A stretch of 64,000 bases of DNA from Daldinia sp. FL1419 (lineage: Eukaryota; Ascomycota; Sordariomycetes; Xylariales; Hypoxylaceae). This document shows, in pieces, positions 47,901 through 60,340 of this stretch. The notes beneath the pieces were generated by a model. That model searched no databases. It was not told the origin of the DNA and saw nothing but the letters and a program-made list of their open reading frames with translations. The position numbers and the translations under genes are program-made. The stretch lies in NCBI GenBank assembly GCA_025201765.1, contig MU623400.1, forward strand, positions 1-64,000. The letters are read 5' to 3'. Within the stretch, counting starts at the first letter, position 1. Each line of letters begins with the position of its first letter.

Positions 47901-49439
47901 GGACATAGTAATGTATACGGATCCGTATCAAAGCTTTTATTGCGGATATCAAATACTTATTAACTTACACACTTACCTACCTACATACAATCAGGGACCA
48001 CCCTGCTATATGTTGATAATTTTTTTATATCCTTCTTATCTGCAGTAAAAGAGATCTTATGATTTGGTGTTTGCTCTTATTATAAAGCACCGATGAAGAA
48101 TTACGGTAAGATTTTAGCAGCAAAAAGGCATACTCGCATCTAACTTGTAGCCTCTTCTCGACTCCTATACGTGCGTGATGTGAGATGAGCTGCGGACTTC
48201 AATCCAATAGAAATTCGAACGCTAAAGGAACGTGTCCTTCTGCGCTCCTCCTGTGCCACCGCAACAACGATAGGTACCCAGGTTCGTAAGACGTTCATGC
48301 TCGTCTACCCTAACCGCATAACACGAAAACAAGGCAGAGCTCAGGTGGGATACGGTACCGAAGCACCTAACGGCTTTTCTTGTAATTCGGAACTTGGGAG
48401 AAATAGTCGTATGGATATGGTATAGCTGGCATTGGTCGATATATTAGACGTAGATGCGCACGTAGCCGCCAGGTACCTTGGGTAAATGATTAAGGTAACG
48501 GGCATTTAATGTTAATGTTGAACTAATATTAGTTAGATAATTGCTGTTCTAACGTACGTTCATATACCTCTATTTAATATTTAGGTTAGGCTACTAAGGT
48601 GGTAAGTACTTGCATTACTAATAGTATACTGCTTCTCGTCGACTTGCAGCTCATATAAGTATACCTATGATCCTACCTACGTTAGATACGTGTACTTCAA
48701 ATAGAGTCTCAAAAATCTTAAAAATTACTGGCTGCCCGATGCCTTTCGGTGAATGTAGCCGTAGTTAATGGCTGGTTACATGATAAGGTAGAATGGGATA
48801 GGAGGCACCTACCTTCGGGTCCCATAATTCCAGTAAACTGCATTGTACCTGCATGAAAATGCTGAATTATCGTCATTACATTTAGTTGTCACTCAGACAT
48901 CAGAAACTTCAAAGTTCCTAGGTTAGGTGGTTACCTTAGTACGCTACCGCTACCGACATGAGGTACCTAGGTTAGGTAATTGTTCCCGGCCCTGTTCGAT
49001 GCCTGTTATGGTTAGCCCCTGTAGTTTTTGTACCACCACGTTCCCCGTATCGCATTGCTAACCCGTCCGCTTAGCGCCAACTTCGGACTAGCGTGCCATC
49101 CTAATAGGGCGGGTTGTTTCCTTGGCCGGGTAGAAATAAACCCAAAAACAGAACGCGCCCCTAGTTAAGGTCAACTTAGGTAGGGTCAAGATTTAGCGCA
49201 GTGGTTCCTAGGTAGTGTTCCTAGGTACTAAGTTGGGTGCGATGCGGTGCCGTGCAGTGCTGTGCAGTGCTATGCAGTACATGTATGTACCTAGGTAGTT
49301 ATGCGGTACCTACCTAATATACTATGGTACGGTACGTCGTGTGTGACAGGAACCCCCCCTTGCTGGCGTCTCCATCCGACCATCTTCTAATTTCCCTCTC
49401 AAGGGTTGTCAAGGACATCCCTACTTGAGGTCCCTAGCA
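44960..49439. other. long gene-free region
   Basis: No supported gene in 4.5 kb. The best open frames (45411-45818, 46930-47220, 47471-47782) start at non-ATG codons or lack any family resemblance. TACCTAGGTA-type palindromes recur at about 44969-44980, 45831-45840, 48963-48972, 49199-49222 and 49288-49297. Confidence 0.55.
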
Positions 49440-49481
49440 AAGTCCACCCCAAGTCCCTCCAAGTCCCTCCAAGTCCCCCAA
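49440..49481. repeat. 10-bp repeat AAGTCCCTCC
   Basis: Three to four imperfect copies of the decamer AAGTCCCTCC/AAGTCCACCCC in tandem. No function is indicated. Confidence 0.85.
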
Positions 49482-51218
49482 ACTTGACCAATTCGACGCT
49501 CATCTCTCTTGAAAAGTTATGGTTTGGGTGTGGTTTAGGTTGGTTTGCTTTCCCTCCCTCTTTCACGTCGCCCATCACGTCCAGAACGTCGTCCATCTGG
49601 CCTGCCTTTATTCAGGCGAGGCTTTTCGGAAATTCATCGCGCGCAATTCTGAGTGAATGCGAGAAAAATAAAAATAAAAAACAATTGGGAGACGGTGTAT
49701 TTGAATAAACGCACCTCAAGCTCTCTATAATTTGTCTCTCCCTTAATCATTTTCCCCGATTTTTTTTTTTTTTTTTTTGTTAAAACTTTCTAACCCTTTT
49801 TTTATCTTGTCCCTCCGGACGTTAACAACAACCCCCCCTAATTCCTACGCGTCCGCTGATTCCTATTAGTGGTGCATTAGCCGGAAGGCCCTACAACTCA
49901 ATTGACAATCAAGTTTAGTGATTAAACTCGATTCAGCGCCGGCCAAGGGAAACATAGGCTTAACTTCCGCCTTCCTTACTTTTTATTTATTTTTTATATG
50001 GCCAAGATTGAACAGCAACACCTACTTAATTGAAACCCACCGTTGTTCCATGTTCAAGTAAATCGGCCTTCAGTTTCGCAGCTTCTAAACGGACGATACC
50101 CCAAGGCGAGACGATACATCCGCACATCTATCCTCTTCTACCGTTCCAGTTCTAGTTTCGATCTTATCTGGAACTCAAAACCAGCTGTTGATCATTCGCG
50201 AATACCCAGGTTTTGAAATTTAGTTTCTTCGAAGCTAATCATTGAAACGCCAGTGCCAACTCATTCTTTTATTTACTTTCTTGTGGTTGAAATATCAACA
50301 TACAGGCTCGTGGTCTTTCGCGTCGGTAGAGTAGGGCGTCGCGCAATTATTAAAACCCTCCCTTAGCAACGTGAAGTACCTTTGCAAAGGGATACCTCCG
50401 AAGAAAAAGACCACAACAGACGATACTAGTGGAGGAAGAAAACTAAAAAAGAGGTTACTGGTGCTCAAGGCTGCAACCCGCGTCCTGCATGTGCATCTGA
50501 GCCTCCCCTTTTAAATTGGTCGGTACAAGAAGAGAACAAAAGAATTACCTTATACCACAACCATAACAATACCCTTACCCTACCTCTACCTCTACCTAGC
50601 ATTCGGACGGATAATAGTAGCATCGACAGGGCTCACAAGCTGTATCTCAGCTGAGAGAGATTGCAACATACTCGACCCGTTCGACCCGTTCGACACATTC
50701 GATACATTTGACACATCTCGTTCCACATAACGCTGGCCCGCTACAACAATTTATTAGCACTGGGACTTTTAGCACTTGCAGCTTTACAACCTGACCTGCT
50801 TGTTTGATAAGAAATCTGGTAAGGGAAATCCGAATCGCCGATCAGCTGCTTTATCCACGCGGAACGTTGTTCAAACGAGATAGCACCTCACTGTAACGCA
50901 CAATGTCAATCTGAACTGGCCTATTGGAGGATCAAACGAAACCAGCAGCCCTTTGGATTTTTTTTTCCCTTCCTAAAATTTCCAAGCGCGTGCTGGTTGT
51001 TTTCCTATATTTCCCCATAGCCTGTTTTTCTTTTTTTTTCTTTTTTTCTTACCCCCCCTTATCAGCAAATACCTTCACCGACACTCGAATCCATCTAAAA
51101 TATAAAAAAGAGGACTAGAATTTAATTTTTCCAATTCTTTGTTTTAGGTATTATTCGTATAGACTGCAGCCCATTAGCTCAGCAGCCGACAACTAGCCTA
51201 CGCGTCGTCGCGTAGAAG
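49482..51218 (+). promoter_or_regulatory. upstream region and long leader of the KIN4-type kinase
   Basis: 1.7 kb rich in pyrimidine runs, including a 19-T tract at 49760-49778, tandem decamers at 50671-50718 and C/T stretches at 51020-51060. A long 5' leader is likely but its start is not visible. The 64-codon frame at 50924 lacks an ATG. Confidence 0.5.
50671..50718. repeat. 10-bp TCGACCCGTT tandem repeat
   Basis: Nearly five decamers with period 10, decaying from TCGACCCGTT to TCGATACATT and TTGACACATC, about 500 bases upstream of the kinase start. Confidence 0.8.
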
Positions 51219-54200
51219 ATGTCTTCTGCTGCATTGCAGTCAGCTCATCAGCCATCCGCTATACCTGCGTTAAATACGCCGTCCCCAGCTGCTGCTTCAT
51301 CCAACCGCCAATATACCCCGGGCCAGTCTCCTAGCCGTGACGGTCGATATGCTAGCCGCGAGAACGCGAATACTTCCCCTGCATCCTCGAGACGCCCGTC
51401 GAGACGACCGAGCGGTAACAGCGCCAGCGCAACTAGCCCCATCCCGACTTATCAAGACCAAGCACAATCATCCCCGATGACGTCCAGAACTGCGCTACCC
51501 TCGCCGGTACCCGTGGCGGGCTCTCCGGCCGAGTATGATAGGTCTTCGTCGAATCGGCGAAGAAATGAGCCCCCAGTCGCTCCTCCGCGAACATCGTCTA
51601 CGCAGCAAGGTTCGTCAGGTTCGGCAAACCCCCGAAGAGCAGCTCGTGCTGAAGAGCGAGCTGGACGAGCGGGAGATGGCAGTAGGACAGGTACGAACGG
51701 ACAGTCGGACTTGGCACGAGCAGGATACGATGATCCGAGTTCCCGAAGTCGAAAAGCGACGTCTCAACATCTTATGCAGGAACCTGCTCAGAGACCCAGT
51801 AGCAACAGGGACCATAGGCAAACAATAACGACCACGATGCCTGTAAGATCTGCCACGAACGCTTCCTCGAAGCAGCCGTCTCGGGAAGCTAGCGAAGTGC
51901 TTAATCGCGTTATCGTATCACAGCCGGAGGATGACATCGAGAGGGAACGGGAACGCTTGAGCGAAACCCAAGCCCAGTCCGCGCGTCGGGCTGCCGACGA
52001 GGATAACCAAGCTATCGTGCCGGCAAGCGATGCACCCGAGGAAACACGCCGAGGCGGCCGAAGCCGTCATGATCATTCTAAACGCGAGAAGGGATCGAAA
52101 TTTGGAGATTACTATCTAGGAAATGTAATCGGAGAGGGTGAATTTGGCAAAGTGAAGCTGGGCTGGAAGCAAGATGGAGGTGTTCAAGTAAGCCCAAACT
52201 CTTTATCCATGTCTTGGGTGCGTGAGCTAACGATCATTCTTAGGTTGCGATCAAACTCATCCGACGAGATAGCGTTGGAAATAACCCGTCCCGGCTAGCC
52301 AAGATCTATCGAGAAGTAGCCATTTTACGCGGGATTTCGCACCCTAATATTGTTAGATTACACGAGATGTCTGAGACGGAGCGTCATATCGGAATAGTCC
52401 TCGAGTATGCTTCTGGCGGCGAGCTCTTCGACTATATTCTCAACCACAGATTTTTAAAGGACGGCCCCGCTCGAAGGCTCTTCGCACAACTTATCTCGGG
52501 AGTAGGCTATCTTCACAAGAAAGGAATTGTCCATCGAGACTTGAAGCTCGAAAATTTACTCCTCGACCGAAACCGCAACATTATCATCACCGACTTCGGA
52601 TTTGCCAATACTTTTGATCCGGCGGACGAGCTCACGGAGGAGGAAGAGTTGAATCTATCTGACCGCGATTTCGTTAAACGCATCGGTCTAGACAAGACGA
52701 AACCGAACGGGATGCGCAGAGGCGATCTGATGCAAACAAGCTGCGGAAGTCCATGTTACGCGGCACCCGAACTAGTTGTCAGCGATTCGCTCTATACGGG
52801 CCGAAAGGTCGACGTATGGAGCTGCGGAGTTATCTTGGTAAGTGGGAAAACGGTTTCGCATATGCAGCTTACTGGTGTCTCTTGATTTGCTTACCATGTT
52901 TTAGTATGCCATGCTCGCAGGATACTTGCCATTTGACGATGATCCCGCCAACCCCGAGGGTGACAACATCAATCTTCTCTATAAGTACATCGTAAACACT
53001 CCCCTTACCTTCCCGGAATACGTTACCCCCCACGCACGAGATCTGTTGCGTCGTATTCTTGTCCCAAGCCCGCGAAAGCGCGCAGACCTATTTGAGGTGG
53101 CTCGGCATAGTTGGCTGAGCGAATATGCGCATGTCGTTGAATTCATTACCAGTAGTACAACTACAAGCAGCGAGATTCAGAACACCACCGTACCGACCGA
53201 GGATGCGGACGTTGCTTTGGCGAGGAGCGCATCCGTTAGAGAAGCGCCGAAGACGAAGCAATCCAACGCAGCTCCAAGCGATACGACGCGGAAACAGGGC
53301 AAGACCGACGCAGAAGAGCAGCCATACGGCAAGCAGAAGGATAACAAGCGACGAACTGTGCAAGTGGAGTATGTGGCTCCTGTAACCCAGACGCAGAGAG
53401 GAGGCGAGCAGTCAGACATCCATGCGTCCCCGCGTGGAAAAACTCGGGCTCGGTCTTCTAGTCAGGGTCCGGTGGAAGTACATTCGTCGTCCGCCGACAA
53501 GCCTCTGCCGAGAGATCCTCCCATCTCGAAGGATGATTATAGCACTCCATCTCGAGATCCTCGAAAACCGCCGAGCACACACCGGCGGGACGCACCGCCC
53601 CCGAGAAGCAATATACCCCGTACCGCGTCCGATCATGCTTATATGAGCACTGCTGCCGCCAGCACATCGGCCACGAGGCCTACTACTGGAGGTTCGATGC
53701 AATCGACAGCCTCCAGACTAGCTTCGTCTACACGAGGATCGTACGGTCAACCACTACCCCCAACCGTTGCCGGTACTAACGTTCATGGAAGCATACAACA
53801 ACCTAAAGGTTCGAAGAACTACGTCATATCGAATCCGATCCCCCAAGAGTCACCCGATATGGACTTTGGTCGACCCAGCATCAGCGTGCCTTCGAAATTC
53901 GCGCAAGTTTCGGGCTTTACCCAAGGACAGCAGCAGCCGCAGCAGCCGCAGCAGCCGCAGCAGTCGGGTGAGGCTAAAGGCCACCGCAGATCTAACACTA
54001 TCGGCGAAATCGGAGGTAAGATCTTTGGTCGCAGTGGATCGCTTTTCGGAGGCCGCAAGAAGCGCGGGGATCAAGGGGACAGGACGTCTAGGAAGTATCC
54101 CCCGATTAGCATGGCGAACGCGGTGCCTAGTGATTCGAGAACTTCCATGGAATCTCGCGCTTCTAGGAGGTCCTTTTCTTTAGGACTCGGTAGGAAGCGA

Positions 54201-54833
54201 AGTGGTAGCATTACTGGTTCTCAGGGGTCGCTCGACAAGCCGCAGAACCGTCGTTTCTCTTTGATGAGGGCGATAGGCTTGAGCAAGGAACCCTCAACGC
54301 CGCCTCCCGAGGCTTCCCAGCAAGACCTACCGATCCAGGAACCCCCTGAGGTTGACGAGTATAACCAATACGTTGATCCTCAGCAGGGCTACACCAGCGC
54401 CGGACAACGGTACGGAGATGGGACGTACGAGCCTTTGCAGTCGCCGCGGCTGGAATCAGTTCGAGGAGATCCGAACGTCAGCCCTGTTCAATCGCGGTTC
54501 CCGTCTAATACCAGACCTACGGCTATTCCTTCGTATTTACAGCAAGGCGCCGTACTAAACTCGGAATCCGAATCATCATTTGAACAGCCCCAGCAGCGAA
54601 AACAACCAAATAACTCTCCCTACCAAGTAGGCTACGACGCGGACCAATATGAGGGACGCCAAAGTGGTCGCGGAAGTGGAAGAGGTGTCTTACAAAAGAA
54701 TAAGAGATTCGTAGACGCCTACGACGGTGAAGAGTACGGGAGACCTCACGACCACGCTGGTAGTAGTGGTGCGGCAAAGAGAGTAATGGACTTTTTCAGG
54801 AGGCGGGGCCGAGCACGAGGAGGCGAGCCTTAA
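51219..54833 (+). CDS. KIN4-type Ser/Thr protein kinase
   Basis: Three exons (51219-52187, 52244-52837, 52905-54833), all phase 0, give 1,163 residues. Residues 1-290 are Ser/Pro/Arg-rich and disordered. The kinase domain spans about 297-590: GEGEFGKV glycine loop, VAIK with Lys327, HRDLKLEN catalytic loop (420-427), DFG at 440-442, then an acidic insertion of about 40 residues before [14 protein letters not shown], where Thr488 matches the activation-loop Thr phosphorylated by Elm1 in yeast Kin4. A roughly 570-residue low-complexity tail follows, with Gln/Pro repeats. In yeast, Kin4 holds the mitotic exit network when the spindle is misaligned. The role in a hyphal fungus is inferred. Closest alternatives are other CAMK/SNF1-family kinases, but the LGW and [14 protein letters not shown] segments favour KIN4. 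Confidence 0.9.
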
Positions 54834-57069
54834 GAGGACCCCTAGGCATTTTCTAAAGGGACATGCCCAGTCACAGTATAAGAAGTCTATTGTCGACTCG
54901 AGCAGACGGTTTCGGAGGAGCGCTGGTGCGCCTAGACGACATCAAAATTGCTTGTTGAATTTTTGGAACGCTAACGATACCTTGTTTTTCGCCGATGCCT
55001 CTATATCCTACGTTACCTACCTTGTAATACGAGAGACGCAAGCCTTCTTCAGAAACCAACTTAATATTCTATCCGTCGAAACATGGCACAGATCGCGGAA
55101 CGCTAGGGAGGATGGAGGGGGAGCAGATGAATGGCTTCCCCCTCGGGTGTAGTTGGCAACCAGCCTCGTAAATTTGGAAGGTAGATGACGCCGCGAGGGG
55201 CTGATACTTGACGGTTCCTAAGTCATACATACCATACATTCCCACTCTTCTCTACTTAGGTACTCGGCAAGAGCAAGCAAGTAAACACGCACACACACGC
55301 ATACACAACCACACAAACAAATCATAATCATAGGCTGGGAGTTGGACGGCGTGCGTACCTTATGTATGTAGATGGGGGAGGGGCTCTCCCGGTTTTTATG
55401 TTGAGCGCGCTTTTTCGCAGTCGTTCGTACACTCGCAGCAGCAAAGCTGCAGAGTATCTTTTTCATCTATTAGCATCTGAATCAGACGGTTCCTGTCTAG
55501 GATTACACCATGTGCCAAAGTGACGTGACGTGACGCGAGAGTTGGGCTGCGACGTGTCCAGGCGAGGTGCGCTATAGAAGAAGAGTGATGTTGTAAGTGC
55601 GAGATGGGTGGATATTAAAGAAGACGAAATTGCGATACTGGAGGAAAAGAGGGAGGGGAGGGTAGGTTGAATCACGGGGGGATAAAGCGTATAAATTTGT
55701 AGCTCTTGTAATAATAATATTAATGGGATCCTTGGTGTAGATGCCCTAGTGTCTTCGTATTTCGGATTTGATACTTCTCGGAATATGATATTCTGTACTC
55801 GGGGTTTTCTTTTCTTTTCTTTTTTTCTGTCATTCTCGTAGCCTCCTCTTGTACCCGCGAGGAAACTAACGATGATGATTACGGTCGAGGTATTTTCAGA
55901 GAGGCCAGAGCTTTTGGATGATTATCTTCGTCGTTACGTTGAGGTAGACAATACGCATTTGCGAGGAGAGTTTTATTATAATTACATTAAATTAGGTACA
56001 TTGTAGCAATCGTAGAATTTATCTGACAACAGTTATGTATGTCTTAGGTATATGTCCATTGTATGGAGGATTGTTGCTGGCTTCTTAGTTAAAACGCATA
56101 ATCATACAACATGCTCCCTTTTTTTTTTATACCAAGGCCGGTTAGTTAATATTTCCCGTATATTCCAGACATCCTGAGTCCAGGTGAGAACTAATCCAGC
56201 TATAACGAATACCTGATGCTGGGATGAGCGAATATCCCAGAGAATCTTTATTCTCCGGACTGTCCCCCAAAAGCTCGACAGGCACAGATAATCATTGTGT
56301 TACTTACGACAAGGAGATACCTAATTATATAACACCCACATAGATGACTCTTATATCTGCTCACCTTCTACGTGGCGTGCGTGGCTACAAATGAAACACC
56401 TTCGTCGCCGTATCTTGGCTTTGCAATGAGTTGTTCGTTTGCTGGTTTTGCTTGTTTTCTTGTGTTGGCGTTTCATGCTTTTTGATAGCTATGCCGACTA
56501 AAACACAGTAAGTTTTGATTAGTTATCTAACTACGATTCGTCGAGTCTCTTATGCCATTCCCGAAAGGGCGCATGTTTCAGTTACATGGCGTTCCTTGAT
56601 TCGTTGGCGCCTTGGAAGACGGACGAGGCTACTAAGGGTTTTATTCACAGCAGTAGTAACTAATCTGTCTTGTTTCTCCTATGTATATGTCCTCTTTTTT
56701 TTTACAAATAGGTACCTAGATTATGCATGTATTGGGACGTCGCTGCGGGGCAATGGCGACTCGTCTTTTGTCATCCTTTTCCCAGGCAACACAGCTTCTT
56801 CGCGTTAAGTGATTCTAGTGGCGCGTTTCGTCAGCAACGACAATAGATTGTAATTTCTAGAATTTTATTTCATGGATTACGTGATGGCATCGAGGATTTG
56901 CGGCCTCGGAAACGGTTGAGCTTGAACTCTCGGCTTTTGCTTCGACCTTTATTTATTTATTTATTAATTCTTTTTAATTTTTTTTACCACTACCTGCCTC
57001 AGTAATATTGGGTTTACATTTTAACAATCTCAAGTCCTCTGTATTTCTCAGCAGATCTCATCGTACAAG
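54834..57069. other. intergenic region
   Basis: 2.2 kb between kinase and protease genes. Non-coding; contains a CACACGCA-type stretch at 55285-55320, T-rich runs and (ATTT)n near 56952-56966. No supported gene. Confidence 0.6.
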
Positions 57070-58364
57070 ATGGCCGAGATAGATCCCCTCATCCTTTCGT
57101 ATTCGCATCTAGCGGATTTTCCCCGTGAGAAGGAAGCCTTACACACTCTGAGGAGAGTGGCTTCTTTGGTGAAGCCTCTCATGAGAGCGAGAGGATGGAA
57201 GGTCGGCCAACTAACCGAGTTCTACCCCAACGAACATAACCTCCTAGGTGAGATGCAGTACGAATAATACTACATTAATAAATCACTAAAACTGCAACTT
57301 AATTAGGCTTGAATGTGGATCACGGACGAAGGATATGCCTTCGGCTTCGACATGCAGGCGATCGCAATCAGTTCCTCCCTGTCGAACTGGTAGTTGACAC
57401 GATGCTTCACGAGCTCGCGCATAACGCCCATGGTCCGCATGACGCTAAATTTCATGCGCTATGGAACCAGTTACGTGACGAGCATGAAGCGCTATTAATG
57501 AAAGGATATACCGGCGAGGGTTTCTTATCCGCAGGTCAGCGGCTCGGCGGAAGAAGGATACCCCCGGACGAAGCGCGTAGACTAGCTCGAGCAGCTGCTG
57601 AAAAACGCCGGGCGCGAAACACGGGATCGGGACAAAGGTTAGGCGGAGTCGGTCCTCGACCGGGGCAGGATATTAGAAGGGTTATTGCCGATGCGGTGGA
57701 ACGTCGCAATAATACGCTTCGAGGTTGCGCAACCGACAACCAAACGCAAGACGAGATACGCAGGATCGCTGATACGGCTACGAGGAACGGTTTCAAGACG
57801 CAGGCCGAAGAGGATGCCGCAAACGACGCGGCGATAGCTCAGGCGTTGTGGGAACTTGTGGACGAGGAGGAGAGAGCTCAGAGAGGCGATAGTTATATCC
57901 CGCCTAGTTCGAGTAGACAAACTTGGACACCCGGTAGCGGCTTCGAGGCCCCGAAAGCTCCACAAGATACTGATCAGAACGTGAATAACGAGCCCGGAGA
58001 ACTTACATGGACGTGCAGCGTCTGTACTCTAGATAACCGAGCTAGTTTCTTGTGTTGCGACGCGTGCGGAACGGAACGAGACGAGAAGGTTACTCAGACT
58101 CTCGCGCAGGGATCGTCAAAGCAGCAACGGACAGTTATTGATCTTACCGAGTCTCCGCCGCCAAGTCCGAGGCCAGCCACGAGACCAGCTGCGAGACCAG
58201 CTGCGAGACCAGCTGCGAAACCAGCTGCGAAACCAACTGTGCCGCCGTCTCAATCTGCGACTCGCGCAAGACCGGCGACTTGGACGTGCTCCTTTTGCGG
58301 AAGAGTTAGGGAGCGACAGTGGTGGTCTTGTGATATGTGTGGGACTATCAAGCAGACATCGTGA
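57070..58364 (+). CDS. WSS1: WLM-domain DNA-protein crosslink protease (Wss1-like)
   Basis: Two exons (57070-57247, 57307-58364) give 411 residues. The WLM metalloprotease domain fills residues 1-125, with the zinc motif HELAH (94-98) and a third ligand His104 in GPHD. Two GQRLGG segments (136-141 and about 166) resemble the SHP box that binds Cdc48/p97. Two RanBP2-type zinc fingers occupy about 294-317 and 385-407 (CxxC pairs). VIDLT (336-340) is a likely SUMO-interacting motif. Yeast Wss1 cuts proteins crosslinked to DNA, such as trapped topoisomerase, with Cdc48 and SUMO. The Pro/Ala/Arg linker before the last finger is made of 12-base tandem repeats. The protein is longer than yeast Wss1, and the second finger is an addition. 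Confidence 0.93.
58178..58239 (+). repeat. 12-bp coding minisatellite in the WSS1-like gene
   Basis: Five near-identical 12-base units (AGACCAGCTGCG and variants) encode RPAA/KPAA repeats between the SUMO-interacting motif and the second zinc finger. Confidence 0.9.
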
Positions 58365-59018
58365 TAGAGTACTCAGAGTACTGGGAGTACACGAATTGGA
58401 GATTGCGACCTTCATATTTCCAATACCGTTCGGCTTCTATTTGGTATTGGAAGATGGAATGTTTGCTCGGTGACAGGGAGAGCCCAGTTAATTTGGTCCG
58501 ATTAGGTACTGTACTTACATTACGCTAGCGTATGGACACACGGAATATTTACACTTATACTTTGGGGAATGACATCACGGGTTGGTCTAACCTAAGTTTT
58601 CTATGTGTATTTTTAGTAGGTATGTACCAAACGTAGGAAAGATTTGTATTGATATTTGTAGTTAATGTATCTGGTTTATACAAGGTAGGTTGGTCTGGGT
58701 ATGTTCACATGTTCCCTCATTATTGCCATCTAGCCTCAACTCGAATGGAGCTATTGTAATAAAGAAAGTCCAAGGTGTTTCCGATCTGGGGTAAACCCTT
58801 TTGAAGGCTAAGACACTTGTACCACAACCAGTTAATTAGTATATCCTCTTCACGAAAGTTTAGAATATTCATCTTCACCTAATCGACTTAATGCAGTTAG
58901 TCCGTCGGATATAGAAGTGGAGCATGAAGTCTTTTTTACGCTTGCAGCAATTGATTACGATGTGTAAAGTTATGATATCATTATAACCGTTTGTCAGTTC
59001 GATTTAATTTTTATTTTC

Positions 59019-59043
59019 AAAAAAAAAAAAAAAAAAAAAAAAA
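59019..59043. repeat. 25-base poly(A) tract
   Basis: An uninterrupted run of 25 A's. It could be a nucleosome-excluding tract or the tail of an old retroposed copy, but no recognisable element precedes it. Confidence 0.9.
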
Positions 59044-60316
59044 GGCGTGCCTACTGACATTAATACCCGATTGTATTTTGCATGGCTGACGTGACTTGGC
59101 TTGGAGGTTTGGAGTTTGAATGATTGATATCTGATAGATTTTTTAATTCTTTGTACAATTTTAGTCTTCACCTATGGAACGCTTACGTACATACGTAATT
59201 CTGATGACCAATTCGCCTTGATTCCTTTTATCCCCCCTCCTCTCCTCTCTCACCTTGGAGAAAATAACGTACCATCACACAAGCCACACTACGCAACATG
59301 ACGGACACACGATGCAGTGTAGATTCCATCGATGCTACCTTGCTTACTACTCGGGAGTTTCAGGACGAGGCAAAAGCTGATCCCGGATAAGGCTGGACGA
59401 CCCTCCAACAGCCGCATGCCCTCGGTATCCGACGGATAGGCGGGGAAACACACGAAAAGCTGACGGTGGGAAGCACTTGTTCGGAAGATTATCGTGCCAC
59501 GACGTCATTCTGGGGTTGGGGTCTCGCGTGGCGTTGGCGGCCGGTGCAACCGCTTATCGATCTGCCGCCAAGCTACGCGAGTTTAAAAGATTTCTAAACC
59601 CTGCATGATCGAATCGAATCCTGCAGTGGTATAGGTATCCCTACGGTTGGGGTGCTATGTGAGTAGGTGTTGTGTTTTCTCCGATGCGACGGCAGCAGCG
59701 CAGGGGTCCTCGGTTAAGTTGTTTGGAGCAAATATGTTTGTTGGCGATAGCTAATTGTGTTGTACAATACGGACCCTGTGGTGTAATATGCTACCGTATA
59801 TACCTAGGTATGCATGTACTCCGCGCTGCTGTGTAATGCAAGTTAGGTAAGTGGCTTGAGATCTGAAGTCATCAGTGACCGAAATGTAATTCCTTTAGGA
59901 CTTACGGGACGGTTATCCCTTGCAGAGAAATGGGCATGTCCGATCATAAACTTGTATAATTGGTGATTGTTAAGGTTACCTAAACCTTTTGGATGCGGTA
60001 ACTAGCACAACATACCTGCGTAGGTATTCAGATATTACCCAATCACAGTGCGAAACGAGACGGGTATAGGAGGAGCATTGAATTACAACATATACTTGCA
60101 TTAGGTTCCATATGTTAGGTACATCTATATATGTACATACCTTGGATGTGAGTATGATTGGTACTCGGTACCGTAGTTTATAGTGTCTCGCCCCAGGGCC
60201 CTTGACGGGTTCCACTCCCGATACCTAATTAGCTTAATGATCGTCGACTATTTGATCAGCTAAGGCAAGGACCCCTAATTGATTGACATTTGCTTTGGCG
60301 AATTCGGTCTGTAACC

Positions 60317-60340
60317 TTTTTTTTTTTTTTTTTTTTTTTT
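60317..60340. repeat. 24-base poly(T) tract
   Basis: An uninterrupted run of 24 T's followed by a G-rich stretch (60359-60372). No associated element recognised. Confidence 0.9.
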
